Source of the DNA: Cladochytrium replicatum
Taxonomy: Eukaryota > Chytridiomycota > Chytridiomycetes > Cladochytriales > Cladochytriaceae
NCBI GenBank assembly: GCA_025526935.1
Contig: JAHLKD010000001.1
Coordinates: forward strand, 1,426,001-1,490,000
Direction: 5' to 3'
Length of the DNA: 64,000 bases
In this document: positions 13,337-23,625 of the stretch, in pieces
Layout of the letters: each line of letters starts with the position of its first letter
Numbering within the stretch: the stretch's first letter is position 1
Made by a program: the position numbers and the translations under genes
The notes under the pieces: generated by a model
Databases searched by the model: none
Told to the model about the DNA's origin: nothing
Seen by the model: the letters and a program-made list of their open reading frames with translations, nothing else

Positions 13337-16300
13337 TTAAAGATCCACAAATGCAGGGCCAAAGAGGGAGTCTGGAGGAGAAACTTCTAATGGCAGACCC
13401 ATTAAGTGAAGCCAAATCTTATGGAGACAACAAAAAACTAGATACCACGGTGCAAGATTCGCTGGGTTGACAATGCGAAGTGGACGAAGGCTATCAATTG
13501 CAACGTCAAGCGGAAGTTGTAAAACAGGAACATGAACAGGAGGCAACAATAGGTCAAGACGCAAACATTCTGAAACATGAGATCTAGAGAGAGTTGCAGT
13601 GCGGCAGCGACAACACTGCTTGCGGGGTGATAAAACAAACGTCCAAGGTGATCCTGCAGAAGCCTCAAGATTGACGAAATAGGGAAGCATGGAGGAGCAA
13701 TTGCTAGCGCATGAGGGTGTGCAGATGCAAGGGGAGCAAAGCTAGCAGCTATAGAACCATAGGCAGATGTGGCTACTTGGTGAATGTGATTTGCGATAAC
13801 ATCAGAAGGTTTGGGAACAACAACATTTGCAGCCGGGAAGAGGAAGTGATTGTTGAAAGGGACAGGAGAACAACGAAAGTGCTTTCCCTGGTGAAGAAAG
13901 AATGACAACATAGAGTGAACCATATCAGGGGCATCATCATCCAGCCAACGTTGAAACATCTGAAACTGCAGATATTGAAGCCGAAACTGAAGGTCAGGAA
14001 ACTTAAAAGACAGCAAAACCCCAGCAATTGAAGTGGAAAATGAAAGGCGAAGAAATCGACACAGACTTTGGTGAATAAAAGTCCGAACTGGTTTGCAAAC
14101 AGCAACAGAGGGAAGAATAAAATATAAACCAAATTCAAGCGTAGGTCGAATAAAAGACAAAAACAAATGACAAACCACAACCAGAGAATGAGAACCAAAC
14201 ATCCTTGAAAAAGAAAGCAAAGCAAAAGAAGCTGTGCGCGCTTTGGCAAGTCGATGGGAAATAGTCAGTGAAACATCAAATCCAGTATCTCCAAAAAGCA
14301 ACCCAGATAACGAAATGAAGGCTTGAGAGACAGAGTTTGACCATGAAGAAGCAAAGGCGAATTAGCAGGAATAGGAATTCTTGTGAGAATCACAGACTTC
14401 AAAGGAGCAAAAGAAAAACCACGAGCTTGGGCAAACTGGTCACAAACAGAGAGAAGAACCTGCATAGCATCCAAAGTAAGTGCAAACAAGGCCAAATCAT
14501 CTGCAAATAAAAAAGAATTATATCGTGGTTTGGCAGGATGAAAGAGTGTTATAGGTGGGGCAAATGGTCGGAGGAGCCCAGGTAGAGGATCAAGAAAAGT
14601 GATATAGAGAAGTGGACTGAGAACAGAACCTTGAAACAAACCTCTAAACAAATCAAAAGCATCTGAAAAACAATTTGCAACAACCACTCTGGAAGAACAA
14701 AAATCAAACAGAGACTTCAAAACAAAAACAAATGGCAACGGTACTCCCCTAGAAAGAAGCTCAGCCCAAAGAATTGCACGATTTGTGGTGTCATAAGCTG
14801 CTTGAATATCTAAAAAACCAGCAACCCAAGGAACCTTGGCATTAGACGCACGGGAGATACATGCATGAAGACCAAAAACACATTCCATTCCCGAGCGGTG
14901 TGACTGAAATCCCGCGTGGGCAGCATCAAGTGGGCGTTGAGACGTGATAGCAGAATAAAGATGTGGCAACAAAGCTCGCTCGAAAATTTTTCGGGCAACA
15001 CACGAAAGAGTAATGGGGCGATAATTAGTAATGTCACCGAGCGTACCACGTTGCTTCCAAACTGGGTGCAAAAGCCCAAGATTCCATGAAGTGGGTGTAA
15101 GACTACTGCGAAAAATGGACTGAGAAAGTTGCAAGAACAATGGAGCAAGAATAGCTGAAATTGGGCGATAAAGTTCTGCAGGCAGACGATCATGACCTGG
15201 GGCAGACTCTAAAGGGCAGTCCCTAATAGCTAGAACAAAAGCTTCAACATCCAATGGCAGCTGAAAATCACACAGAACAATTGAAGGTGAAACTGGGTCA
15301 GTAGCCTGAGCATTGTAGACACTAGCAAAATGATCAGCATATTTGGCTAAATACTGAGGATCAAAAATCTAAACCATTAGCTGAAGTACGAAAGTTAGCA
15401 CAGCGCCGAGCATGAGACACATGTTTCAGAAGAGAAGGCACTGATGAAGAACTAGGGTCATCAAAAAAATTTGCTCTTGTCTTACGCCTGTGTGATCTCA
15501 GAGCTGATTTGAATGCTTTGTGACTATCACGTTGGCGAGTTCTTAGAAAAGGAAGAAGAGGGTCAGAAGAATTGTGGTGCAAGAGGGAATAATAGTCACG
15601 GAATGCTGAACGAGCCTTACTACGCAACAAAGCAATCTCAGGGGGCAGAGGAGTGGTTGCTGGTGCTCTACGACGAGGTGTTGGGGGTCCCAATGTCAGA
15701 ACTGCTGCTGCCTCAACAAAATCAACTATAATTTGAAATGCGGAATCAATTGCTCCCTGGGCCACTGCACGAGAAAGAGAAGTCCCCACAGGGACCTGAA
15801 GTGGTTCCAATGCTGCTGTTAGCGCCTCTGATGTTGGAGGAAGCAGAATCTTAGCAGTTTCCTGTGCGACTTACGAATAACTTCATCCTTTAACAATCAG
15901 AGATTCCAAGAAGGTAGAGGAGGAGGCACAGTGGCCTGAGGATCTGGGCCAGCTAAAGAAAATGAAAAGGTCACTGCAAAATGGTCTGAAGGATGGGGAG
16001 CCATAGACTGGGGTTGATCATGCACTAATTAAGAGGAAGCTGTCACATAAGTAGAAGCAAAAAACAAATCAATAATTGAACTCCCTAAGTGGGAACGAAA
16101 AGTTGGGCAACGAGCAGAAGAAGAAGCTGGGACAACCAATGAAAGTGAGTGGGCTGTAAAAAAAGGAAGAAGTGCTCTGGCACGGGCATTAGTAACACGA
16201 TCACCGGTGCTCTGAATTCTAAAATTGAAGTCACCCATCAAAACTACTGGTGTGTCCGAATTCGAAACAAATTGAGGAAAATCAGATAATGCACCCAAAC

Positions 16301-16646
16301 AGTCTTCCGCAGTCCAACGTGGGAGAAAATAAAATCCACCAATCACGACCTGACCAAACCTAAACCACAAACTAAACCCAGAAGGAACTGATGCAATCAA
16401 CCTAATTTGATAAGTACTGCAACGATGTGGGTTAATAAGAAGAGCAACACCAGATGCCAAAGGAGCGTCTTGTGGAGGACGAGAATCAAACAACAGATAC
16501 TCAGAAGAAACACTGTCTAAAGTTAACTGATGAGTTTCTGTTAAAACTAAAAAATCAAGCTGATGAGTAACAAGCCAAGCAAGTAAATCTGAAAAATCCA
16601 GAGGCAAACCTCTACAGTTGAAGGTTCCAGAACAAAAAGTCCACAT
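13337..16646 (-). pseudogene. Element B ORF2: AP-type endonuclease plus reverse transcriptase, frame-broken
   Basis: The EN part (16,029-16,646) has the N-terminal GTFNCRGL, the catalytic-Glu motif LVLTETH and LMGDFNFR, ending in a stop before the rest of the domain. A linker piece lies at 15,361-15,810. The RT (14,265-15,254) has NYRPITLSCVARKIFERALL, GFQSHRSGMECVFG, FLDIQAAYDTTNR, GLFQGSVLSPLLY and the catalytic FADDLALF. The thumb and C-terminal parts continue in other frames to 13,337, with a putative zinc motif (CCRCRTATLSRSHVSEC). At least four frame breaks or stops separate these pieces, so it cannot make a full protein. The start overlaps the ORF1 stop as TAATG. Confidence 0.8.
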
Positions 16647-17191
16647 TAATTGCGAGATGTAGGTTCAGAACGCGAAGAACGGGCTAAAGAAACAGTAGCT
16701 TCAAAGTCAACAGCAGGAAGATTAGAACGAAGATAATGAAAAACTGCAGGATCATGAGTAATTCGCAAGAGGTGAGCAAATCTTTTGTGAACAGCCTTTG
16801 CTACAGCAACTTGACGTTGCTCAAGTGATTGAACAGACCCAGAACGAAGCTGCCCAGGGTCAAAAAGATCAACGGGCACTTCATCGCCTAGAAAAATGTC
16901 CTTGCGGAGCTTGTCAGCACAGTCAGAAGTACAAATAAACTCAGCAGTGTTACGCCCAATAAAACTAATATGGCGAATGTCACGGGAAAATTGAGGGTTT
17001 CCAGAAATTCGATTAATCAGAGTGCGGAGCTGATTAAGTGGGCTGACGACTAATTTCCTTAAACCTCGCGAACGGGCCTCAAAAATCACGGTGCCACCAG
17101 AAAGTCCATCAGGGGGCACAGCGGGTGCGGCGGGCGGCGCGGCATGCGGCGCATCAGGCGGCTGCGCATGCGGAGCGCTGGGAGGGGGCAT
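16646..17191 (-). CDS. Element B ORF1-like protein, chimeric N-terminus
   Basis: Starts at the ATG at 17,191 and stops at 16,646, about 181 residues. Residues 1-40 (Pro/Ala-rich, from MPPPSAPHAQPPDAPH to FEARS) are nearly identical to element D ORF1. From there it jumps to RGLRKLVVSP and matches only the C-terminal nucleic-acid-binding part of D's ORF1, for example RDIRHISFIGRNTAEFI against D's RGIRHISFVGRNIASFI. About 300 residues present in D are absent. Its stop overlaps the ORF2 start by one base (TAATG), which suggests termination-reinitiation. The reading frame is intact, but whether it is expressed is unknown. Confidence 0.6.
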   Translation of the reverse strand: MPPPSAPHAQPPDAPHAAPPAAPAVPPDGLSGGTVIFEARSRGLRKLVVSPLNQLRTLINRISGNPQFSRDIRHISFIGRNTAEFICTSDCADKLRKDIFLGDEVPVDLFDPGQLRSGSVQSLEQRQVAVAKAVHKRFAHLLRITHDPAVFHYLRSNLPAVDFEATVSLARSSRSEPTSRN

Positions 17192-17236
17192 TGATTTTAG
17201 AGAGAGAGGGAGAGAGATATAGAGAACCTTTTTTAG

Positions 17237-17476
17237 GATTCGATTTTTTTTTTTTAACAATATTATTATTTATTTTGCACATACAGTGCATAACAAAAAA
17301 CAACACCCAAAGTGCCTTACAAGATGGTCATGGACCAGCACATAGGGAAGCGCGCGCAGCATAAGGAAAAGCAACAAAGCAAAACAGAGAATGTAAACTC
17401 AAACCTGTGGCTACCCGTCAGATACTGCTTAGGTGCCAAAAAAACAAGTGAGTAATAAATAATGAGAAAAGAAAAC
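17237..17476 (-). mobile_element. Element C: 5'-truncated 3'-UTR fragment of the B family
   Basis: About 240 bp nearly identical to 13,104-13,345, the B-family 3' UTR, beginning with a T-run at 17,247-17,258. It stops within the UTR, as expected for 5'-truncated target-primed insertion. Flanks share only ttcga, so a target-site duplication is possible but weak. It separates the element A/B nest from the 3' end of element D. Confidence 0.75.
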
Positions 17477-17639
17477 GTTCGAACTTTTTTTTTTTGGAAC
17501 TTCATAATATGTATTTATTGTCCAACCAATACATATCACCCGCTGGTGCAAAATCCAAATACAAGTGTAAAAATACACGCAAATTGGCAGCATATGGGGA
17601 GCCGTGCGAGCCGTAGGAAAAGTAAAATGTTTCAAAACA

Positions 17640-17993
17640 CTAAGGCATATCCAAATCAACAAAAGCAGACAAGATACAATCAGGAGCTGGAGACAAAACT
17701 AACTCATAACCAAGACAGTTTGACCAAATTTGGTTAAGTGCACGAAGAACAAGAACCCACTGGGAAAAAGCAGGGGAAGGATAAAAAGGCCGTGGTGAAA
17801 GCATATCAATTGCAATGTCAAGAGGTAGGCGGGGATCGTCAGGCGGGCCCAAATCAAAACTAGCAGACAAACTAGCACGCAAATGTAGACACACAGAGAC
17901 ATGGGCACGCGACACTTCAGGGGCATCATGACAGTTCCTACAATAAGGTCGGGGGTTTGGAAACAGGCGGCCAAGCCGATATAGCAGGAACAA
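17640..17993 (-). pseudogene. Element D ORF2 C-terminal zinc-motif part, separated from the main ORF
   Basis: Encodes LGRLFPNPRPYCRNCHDA followed by HVSVC, a Cx2C...Hx3C cluster. The tail ends in SAFVDLDMP and matches the tail of element B (SLFGPAFVDL). In an intact element this would be continuous with the ORF2 at 18,061-21,021. Here the 185-bp inverted segment lies between them, so the zinc cluster cannot be translated in frame with the RT. Confidence 0.7.
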
Positions 17994-18060
17994 ACGAAGA
18001 CAATGATCTCATTGTTCCTATGCCTGTTGTGCCCCCACTTCATCCGTTGATGTTGCATTT

Positions 18061-21021
18061 TCAGTCTTTAGCTGTTGCGCATAATGGACCAATTGCAGTT
18101 TCGTTTGCCCCTGTCCTCAATTTGAAACTTCCACCCTTTGTTGCTACCCCCCACACCAACATCTCCCAACAGTATTTGTGACAAGCGGAAAAATAAGGAG
18201 ATGAACCATAACCGACTGGAGATGACCGATAGAATTGCAACACAGCAGCTGGTAACAGAGGGCTGGAATCACTAGACCAGCGAGCAAACATACGTGCCTG
18301 AAGGTACTTCAGCCTGAACTCAAAAGTAGGAATTTGCGCTAACAGCAACAAACCAACACGCGAAGTGGTATGGGCTATCGAAAACAGACGACACAGTGCA
18401 TGATAACAAAAACGCTCGAGTACCTGAAGCTGAGCAGTGGAAGGCCGAATAAGTGCTAAACCAAACTCAAGTGAAGGTCTAATAAAAGACAAAAACAACA
18501 ACCTGGCAACACGAGGAGCAGACCCACCAAAGTACGAGACATAAGGTGCAAAAAGATACAATGAGGCACGAGCTTTCTCTAAGCGATGATCAATAGTTGC
18601 AGCAAGATCAAACCCTTCAATAGTAAAATAGTGACCAAGGTATCTAAATGAAACCTCTACAGGGAGGGCAGAGCCATGAAGCTTCAAGGGGGTGGGTAAC
18701 CGTTGAGAAGATAACACAGCACACTTTGAAGGTGAAAACACAAAATGAGAAGCTAAAGCAAAATCTTTACAAATTTTCAATGCACGTTGGGCCTGCTCAG
18801 GGGTGGCAGAAAACAAAGCTATGTCATCAGCAAAAAACAACGAATTGAAAACAGGAGTGTTATAAGAAAACCTAGCAAGATGAGAAGATTCACGACGAAG
18901 GAGCTGTGCTAAAGGATTGATGAAAACTGAGTACAAGAACGGAGACAAAACAGAACCTTGAAAAAGACCTCGTGGAAGCGAAAACAAATCAGAAGAACGA
19001 TTCTCTATAACAACCTGAGAAGAACAACGATCAAACATACTCATCAAAACAGAGATCAAACGGTTTGGAATTCTGGGAAATTGACGAAGACGTTCCCACA
19101 AAAGAGGCCTATGCACAGTATCATACGCTGCTTTAATATCTAAGAAAGTAACACAATAAGGCAGAGCAGTGCGGGAAGCCCGTCGAAGGGTAGCATCTAA
19201 TGCAAAAACACACTCAACACCTGAACGATTGGCCTGGAAACCAGCTTGGGCGGGATCAAGTTTACCAACATGAGCTACAAGCATAGGAAGCAGGGTACAC
19301 TCAAAGATTTTTCTATCAACATTGGTTAAAGTAATGGGGCGGTACTGACTAATATCACCAATGGAGCCCTTATTCTTCCAAACAGGTAACAACAAGCCAG
19401 CATTCCAGGCAGAGGGCGACAAACCTGAACGGAAAATAGCGTTTGAAAGTTGAACAAAAAGGATAGCAACATCAGAAGCTAACGGCTTAAATAACTCAGC
19501 TGGAATATGGTTTGAGCCAGGAGCAGAGTTGTTTGGGGAAGAACGAATAGCACAAACAAAGTCACTAACACTAACTGACACAGAATCATTCAGCGCATGT
19601 AGACGAACGTGTTCTGCACTGGCAGAGGATTGTGCAAACTGAGTCTGATAAACGGAGGCAAAGTGATTGCGATAATGAGATAAAGAGGCAGGATCAGACA
19701 ATAAACCACTTGCAGCTGAGTGCCGTTGATGACACCTACGCGCGGTGGAAAGAACTTTGCTAACCTCGGTTAAAGAACTAGGAGAAGAACTAAACATATT
19801 GTCGCCAGAAGCCTCTCGAGCTCGCTGAGAAAGAGACCAAGTACGAAAAGCTTTGACACGCTCACGCGATAGCCGGTCACGCTCCAAGCGGCAATACTCA
19901 ACTAAACCAGGATCAGGATCATCACAGGAAGAAACAGCTAAATAGTGCTTATGAGCAAGTAAGTAGCTCCGTCGCAAGGCCACTAAATGCGGCGGCAACA
20001 ATGGCAGGGCAGGGCGACGGCGAACTAAACTGGGGGGTCCAATGACACAAGCAGCACATGAAGTAACAAAGGACAAAATAATATCCAATGCAGAGTCAAT
20101 ACATCCCTGTGCAACATCCACAGACATTTGGGCAAAGGCGGGAGCTTCTAAAATTGGACTGAGTGCAGCATTGCCATCAGCAAGGGTGGGATCAAAAAAC
20201 AAATGTCCCACATCCTCCATTGCTTGAAAGACAGCAGGTTCACGCAACAGATGAGCAGCCCAGCGCTTGTGGGGGGGTGCAGCAGAGGGAGCGCTGGCAT
20301 TGGGAGGAGCAAAAGAAAAAACAGCTGTAACCGGAAAATGGTCAGAAGCCCAAGGCATAAACTCGCCGTCGGCTAGACGACTATGAACTATGTAAGAAAT
20401 AGGATCACATTGAAGCAGAGGATTGACAAACAACAAATCGATAATGGAGTCACCATTGCAAGAAGAAAATGTGGGGCTATGACAGGAAGGGTGCTTAACT
20501 AAAGAGAAACTAGCGGCACAAATAAATTGCTCAAACAACCTACCCCTACGATTTGAAGAATGATCACCAGTAGCTAAAAAACGGGCATTGAAATCGCCCA
20601 ACAAAAGAACAGGGCACGGAGACGACGGGACATGTTGAGGAAGTGAAGCAATAAATTCTTCAAGGAAGGGGTCCTGAGCAATACCACACGGAGGCAAATA
20701 ATACCCTCCAACCAAAAGCCCACGAAATGTAAACCATAGAGAGGTGCCACCATAACTAGAAACGAGACGGAAATCAGGAGCTCTACAAAGACTGCGATTG
20801 ATCAAGACTCCCACACCAGCCCGTCGTGTACCCGATGACCCAGGAGAAAAACGAGTGTCAAAAATCAAATCTGGAGAAGGCAGCGGGTCTAAAGGAAAAA
20901 GGTGTGTTTCAGTCAGGAGCGGAAAAACAATGTGATTTGCGCGTATAAAACGAAACAGTGAATCAAGAACTCCAAAGCTCAAATTGCGACAATTGAAGGT
21001 ACCAACTCGAACACTAATCAT
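18061..21021 (-). CDS. Element D ORF2: endonuclease-reverse transcriptase
   Basis: 986 residues in one frame. The N-terminal EEP endonuclease shows VGTFNCRNL, PLLTETHL (catalytic Glu), LLLGDFNARF (Asp/Asn pair) and WASDHFPVTA (catalytic Asp-His), within about residues 1-230. The RT spans roughly 430-780, with YRPITLTNVDRKIFE, AGFQANRSGVECVF, FLDIKAAYDT, GLFQGSVLSPFLY and FFADDIALF (catalytic Asp pair). A thumb region follows to about 930. The last 34 or so residues come from antisense reading of the inverted segment and are not native. It starts at ATGA, overlapping the ORF1 stop by four bases. Nicking and target-primed reverse transcription activities could be intact, but the missing C-terminal zinc cluster argues against autonomous mobility. 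Confidence 0.88.
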   Translation of the reverse strand: MISVRVGTFNCRNLSFGVLDSLFRFIRANHIVFPLLTETHLFPLDPLPSPDLIFDTRFSPGSSGTRRAGVGVLINRSLCRAPDFRLVSSYGGTSLWFTFRGLLVGGYYLPPCGIAQDPFLEEFIASLPQHVPSSPCPVLLLGDFNARFLATGDHSSNRRGRLFEQFICAASFSLVKHPSCHSPTFSSCNGDSIIDLLFVNPLLQCDPISYIVHSRLADGEFMPWASDHFPVTAVFSFAPPNASAPSAAPPHKRWAAHLLREPAVFQAMEDVGHLFFDPTLADGNAALSPILEAPAFAQMSVDVAQGCIDSALDIILSFVTSCAACVIGPPSLVRRRPALPLLPPHLVALRRSYLLAHKHYLAVSSCDDPDPGLVEYCRLERDRLSRERVKAFRTWSLSQRAREASGDNMFSSSPSSLTEVSKVLSTARRCHQRHSAASGLLSDPASLSHYRNHFASVYQTQFAQSSASAEHVRLHALNDSVSVSVSDFVCAIRSSPNNSAPGSNHIPAELFKPLASDVAILFVQLSNAIFRSGLSPSAWNAGLLLPVWKNKGSIGDISQYRPITLTNVDRKIFECTLLPMLVAHVGKLDPAQAGFQANRSGVECVFALDATLRRASRTALPYCVTFLDIKAAYDTVHRPLLWERLRQFPRIPNRLISVLMSMFDRCSSQVVIENRSSDLFSLPRGLFQGSVLSPFLYSVFINPLAQLLRRESSHLARFSYNTPVFNSLFFADDIALFSATPEQAQRALKICKDFALASHFVFSPSKCAVLSSQRLPTPLKLHGSALPVEVSFRYLGHYFTIEGFDLAATIDHRLEKARASLYLFAPYVSYFGGSAPRVARLLFLSFIRPSLEFGLALIRPSTAQLQVLERFCYHALCRLFSIAHTTSRVGLLLLAQIPTFEFRLKYLQARMFARWSSDSSPLLPAAVLQFYRSSPVGYGSSPYFSACHKYCWEMLVWGVATKGGSFKLRTGANETAIGPLCATAKD

Positions 21022-22415
21022 TGACGAAGATGGGTTGAGTGAGGCTGACGCGCAATCACGCGGGCACTGTCCAGCATAGTTTCCTGAGCATCCATGGGGA
21101 GCTGACCACGGACATACAGGAAAATAGCAGGATCAGTAACTGAACTGAGGATATGTGCATATCTCTTGTGGACAACTTCCCTGACCGCAGCCTCCCGCTG
21201 CTCCAAAGGCAGAGTAGAGGCTCGGCGAAGAAAGTCAGGGTTTGATTCGTCAGTGGAAGCTTCCTGGGTGGAGAAGTGCGCACGGAGAGCAATTGCAGTT
21301 GAGCGAATCCAGATAAAGGAAGCAATGTTGCGACCAACGAAACTGATGTGGCGGATACCACGCACCACCTCATCGCCCAAGAGAGCCCTCAGCATGGTCC
21401 GCACAAAGCCGAGCCGCTGTCTCATGATGTCCTTGATGTACACAGTGGTCAAATCATCCACACGGGCCTGAAGATCAGCAGGTGGGGAGACCAGCAGCGG
21501 AGAGGTCGGAGGATAGAATACGACAGGCCGAGGGCCACGAAGGCTGACATTCGAAGTGGGGTCACGACCAGCAAGGGCAGTCCTGACAGCTTCTGTACGA
21601 GATTCAGCACTCAGTGTGGGGAGACTCTCAAGCACACGGGCACGGGCATTGGCAGCAGCAGCGGCATAAGTGCGTGGACCACGAGGTCCACGTGGGGCAG
21701 GTCGACTAGACGGGGGGCGAGGGCCAGGAGCACCAGAGTTCCCAAGATCGTCCTGAATTGGAGGATTACCATGCAGTTGTCTAGGGGGAAGGCACACAGG
21801 CGCAGCCACATCATCATGGCGGGAGACTGGGGCAACCGGAGGTGAAGGCGAAGGCAGCGGCCTCCCAAAGCGACCCACCAGATCCTCGGCCATATCACGA
21901 CAAACACTAAAAAATTCAGCAGGAGTGTCCCTCGGCAAATGTGCAAGCATAGGATCCAGCATCGCCAACGGATCAAAGGTTGCACAAACAGATCGCATCT
22001 GAGTGAGAACAACACGGAGATCGGCCAGAGATGCAACACTCGAGGGAGCAGCCACAGCAGCAAGAACCCGGACACCCGGCAGATGTGATCGGGAACGAGA
22101 ACGGGAGCGACCACGGGGCAATTCATGTTCAGCAGGTCTTTTGGCGCGTCGGTCACGTGATCGGAAGTCACGTGATTCGGCATTTTCATCCTCCCCCATA
22201 TTCACATCATCGGCCCAGTGAATTGGAGAGGCAGGAGCAGAGAATGGAAGCTGTGGAGCGGAATTTTCAACAGAGGAGGCACGGGGGTGCGAACGGGCCT
22301 CAAAAATCACGGTGCCACCAGAAAGTCCATCAGGGGGCACAGCGGGGGGTGCGGCGGGCGGCGCGGCATGCGGCGCATCAGGCGGCTGCGCATGCGGAGC
22401 GCTGGGAGGCGGCAT
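21018..22415 (-). CDS. Element D ORF1: putative RNA-binding retrotransposon protein
   Basis: 465 residues from the ATG at 22,415. The N-terminus is Pro/Ala-rich (MPPPSAPHAQPPDAPHAAPP). A basic-acidic stretch with RGRSRSRSRS follows at about residues 100-125, and a Pro/Arg-rich section RPAPRGPRGPRTYAAAA near 250. The conserved C-terminal part contains RGIRHISFVGRNIASFIWI, also found in element B. I see no CCHC knuckles or RRM signature. The frame is open upstream through the (CT)n leader as Ser-Leu repeats, which I treat as leader, not protein. It probably coats element RNA, by analogy with ORF1 of other non-LTR elements. Confidence 0.75.
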   Translation of the reverse strand: MPPPSAPHAQPPDAPHAAPPAAPPAVPPDGLSGGTVIFEARSHPRASSVENSAPQLPFSAPASPIHWADDVNMGEDENAESRDFRSRDRRAKRPAEHELPRGRSRSRSRSHLPGVRVLAAVAAPSSVASLADLRVVLTQMRSVCATFDPLAMLDPMLAHLPRDTPAEFFSVCRDMAEDLVGRFGRPLPSPSPPVAPVSRHDDVAAPVCLPPRQLHGNPPIQDDLGNSGAPGPRPPSSRPAPRGPRGPRTYAAAAANARARVLESLPTLSAESRTEAVRTALAGRDPTSNVSLRGPRPVVFYPPTSPLLVSPPADLQARVDDLTTVYIKDIMRQRLGFVRTMLRALLGDEVVRGIRHISFVGRNIASFIWIRSTAIALRAHFSTQEASTDESNPDFLRRASTLPLEQREAAVREVVHKRYAHILSSVTDPAIFLYVRGQLPMDAQETMLDSARVIARQPHSTHLRQ

Positions 22416-22427
22416 TGATTTTTGAGA

Positions 22428-22630
<203 letters not shown>

Positions 22631-22637
22631 TGTGCAA

Positions 22638-22719
22638 GTCGGTGTGTCCGAGTGGTTAAGGAGTGTGACTAGAAATCACATGGGGTTTCCCCGCCTAGGT
22701 TCAAGTCCTAGCGCCGACG
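22638..22719 (+). tRNA. tRNA-Ser(AGA)
   Basis: Class II tRNA. The acceptor stem pairs GTCGGTG with CGCCGAC (one G-T wobble), with discriminator G at 22,719. The anticodon stem TGTGA/TCACA closes the loop CTAGAAA with anticodon AGA. A long variable arm (TGGGGTTTCCCC) follows. The T arm is CTAGG/CCTAG around TTCAAGT, giving a B-box GGTTCAAGTCC. TTTT at 22,721-22,724 is the likely RNA polymerase III terminator. There is no intron. It lies 7 bp after the (GA)n tract at the 5' end of element D. Confidence 0.93.
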
Positions 22720-22724
22720 CTTTT

Positions 22725-23625
22725 AGTGCCCCATTGAAGGTCAAGTTATTCATTTAGCGAATCAGTGTGCAACGACCGCTTCTTCTTCTACACATGTTGG
22801 TGTGGGCAATTGGGAGTAAGTTAGACTTAGCTAACGCACGTGTGTTCGCTAAGATTTTTGGCCCCAATAAAATTTATGAGCGACCAATCAATGAGTGGGT
22901 CCCAAAAAGGCCCCGGCAGAAGGATGAGCGGCAACTCCCCTCCCACCCGTTGAAACTCTCCGGTTCTCCACCCCAATCAAACCAATCCCATCTATCCCAA
23001 TATGATGCAATCACAGTTCAAAAGAGTAAACCTCTGTGAATTTGACCTAGCGCACGAATGGTTTGGTGCTGGTCTGAATAGCGGGGCATGGCAAGTCTAA
23101 CTAATCTACAAAATTGGTGTTCATACTTCAGCGGGTGTCAAAATGGGGTGCTCAAACACCTGAGTGCGGTCATTTAATTTTATTGGTGGTGTTTGACACC
23201 CCCTAGTGCTCTTTTCGGGTCGTGAAGATCACTTTTGGATTGGTTGCCACTACACAGGCAACGCTTTTTCTGTTAGAGTTGTACAAGGTTCTGAAGTTTA
23301 GAACCACCAAGGAGAGGAACCGTTTTGCTATGTTAGGCTGACACATTGGTCCTCCTCTACGCCATTGTTTCTCAATTACATCCGCGTCGATGTCGTCCTT
23401 GTCCCCATCTAATGGGCCATCTCCATCCATCCACATCTTCGGTTTCACTTCGTTCAAGTGATTAATTGTAGGACAAACTGAGGAAGCTTCTGTTCAACAT
23501 GTGGGAGTGTTTGAGACATTCTCGGTTACGTTAACAGGTCCGCCACACCGAGAATTGTGCAAAAGTTGTCTTTGATCATCAATTACAGCCAAAAACAAGA
23601 CATAAATGCATTTGATATTGTAATG
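22725..23625. other. Gene-poor stretch after the tRNA
   Basis: No supported gene. It contains a short imperfect inverted repeat (gggtgtcaaa at 23,133 and tttgacaccc at 23,192) with a related ggtgctcaaacacc between the arms. The rest is unremarkable single-copy-looking sequence. Confidence 0.5.

Larger units (their letters stand above)
13098..17215 (-). mobile_element. Non-LTR element B (second family) lodged in element A
   Basis: Starts with a T-rich run at 13,100-13,115 (poly-A of the minus-strand element) and a 3' UTR to about 13,330. ORF2 follows in several frames, then ORF1. The ORFs resemble D's in order and motifs but differ strongly in sequence, so B is a separate family. From about 17,086 to 17,205 the sequence becomes almost identical to the first 40 codons of D's ORF1 and its GA-rich 5' leader. 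This end therefore either belongs to element A (B inserted with loss of about 670 bp of A) or was acquired by B through template switching. Confidence 0.85.

Noticed and set aside
17237-17486. Target-site duplication around element C
   Set aside because: Only ttcga is shared by the flanks, too short to be trusted.
17957-18181. Independent plus-strand gene
   Set aside because: Its protein matches the ORF2 of element B, so it is the inverted piece of element D rather than a host gene.
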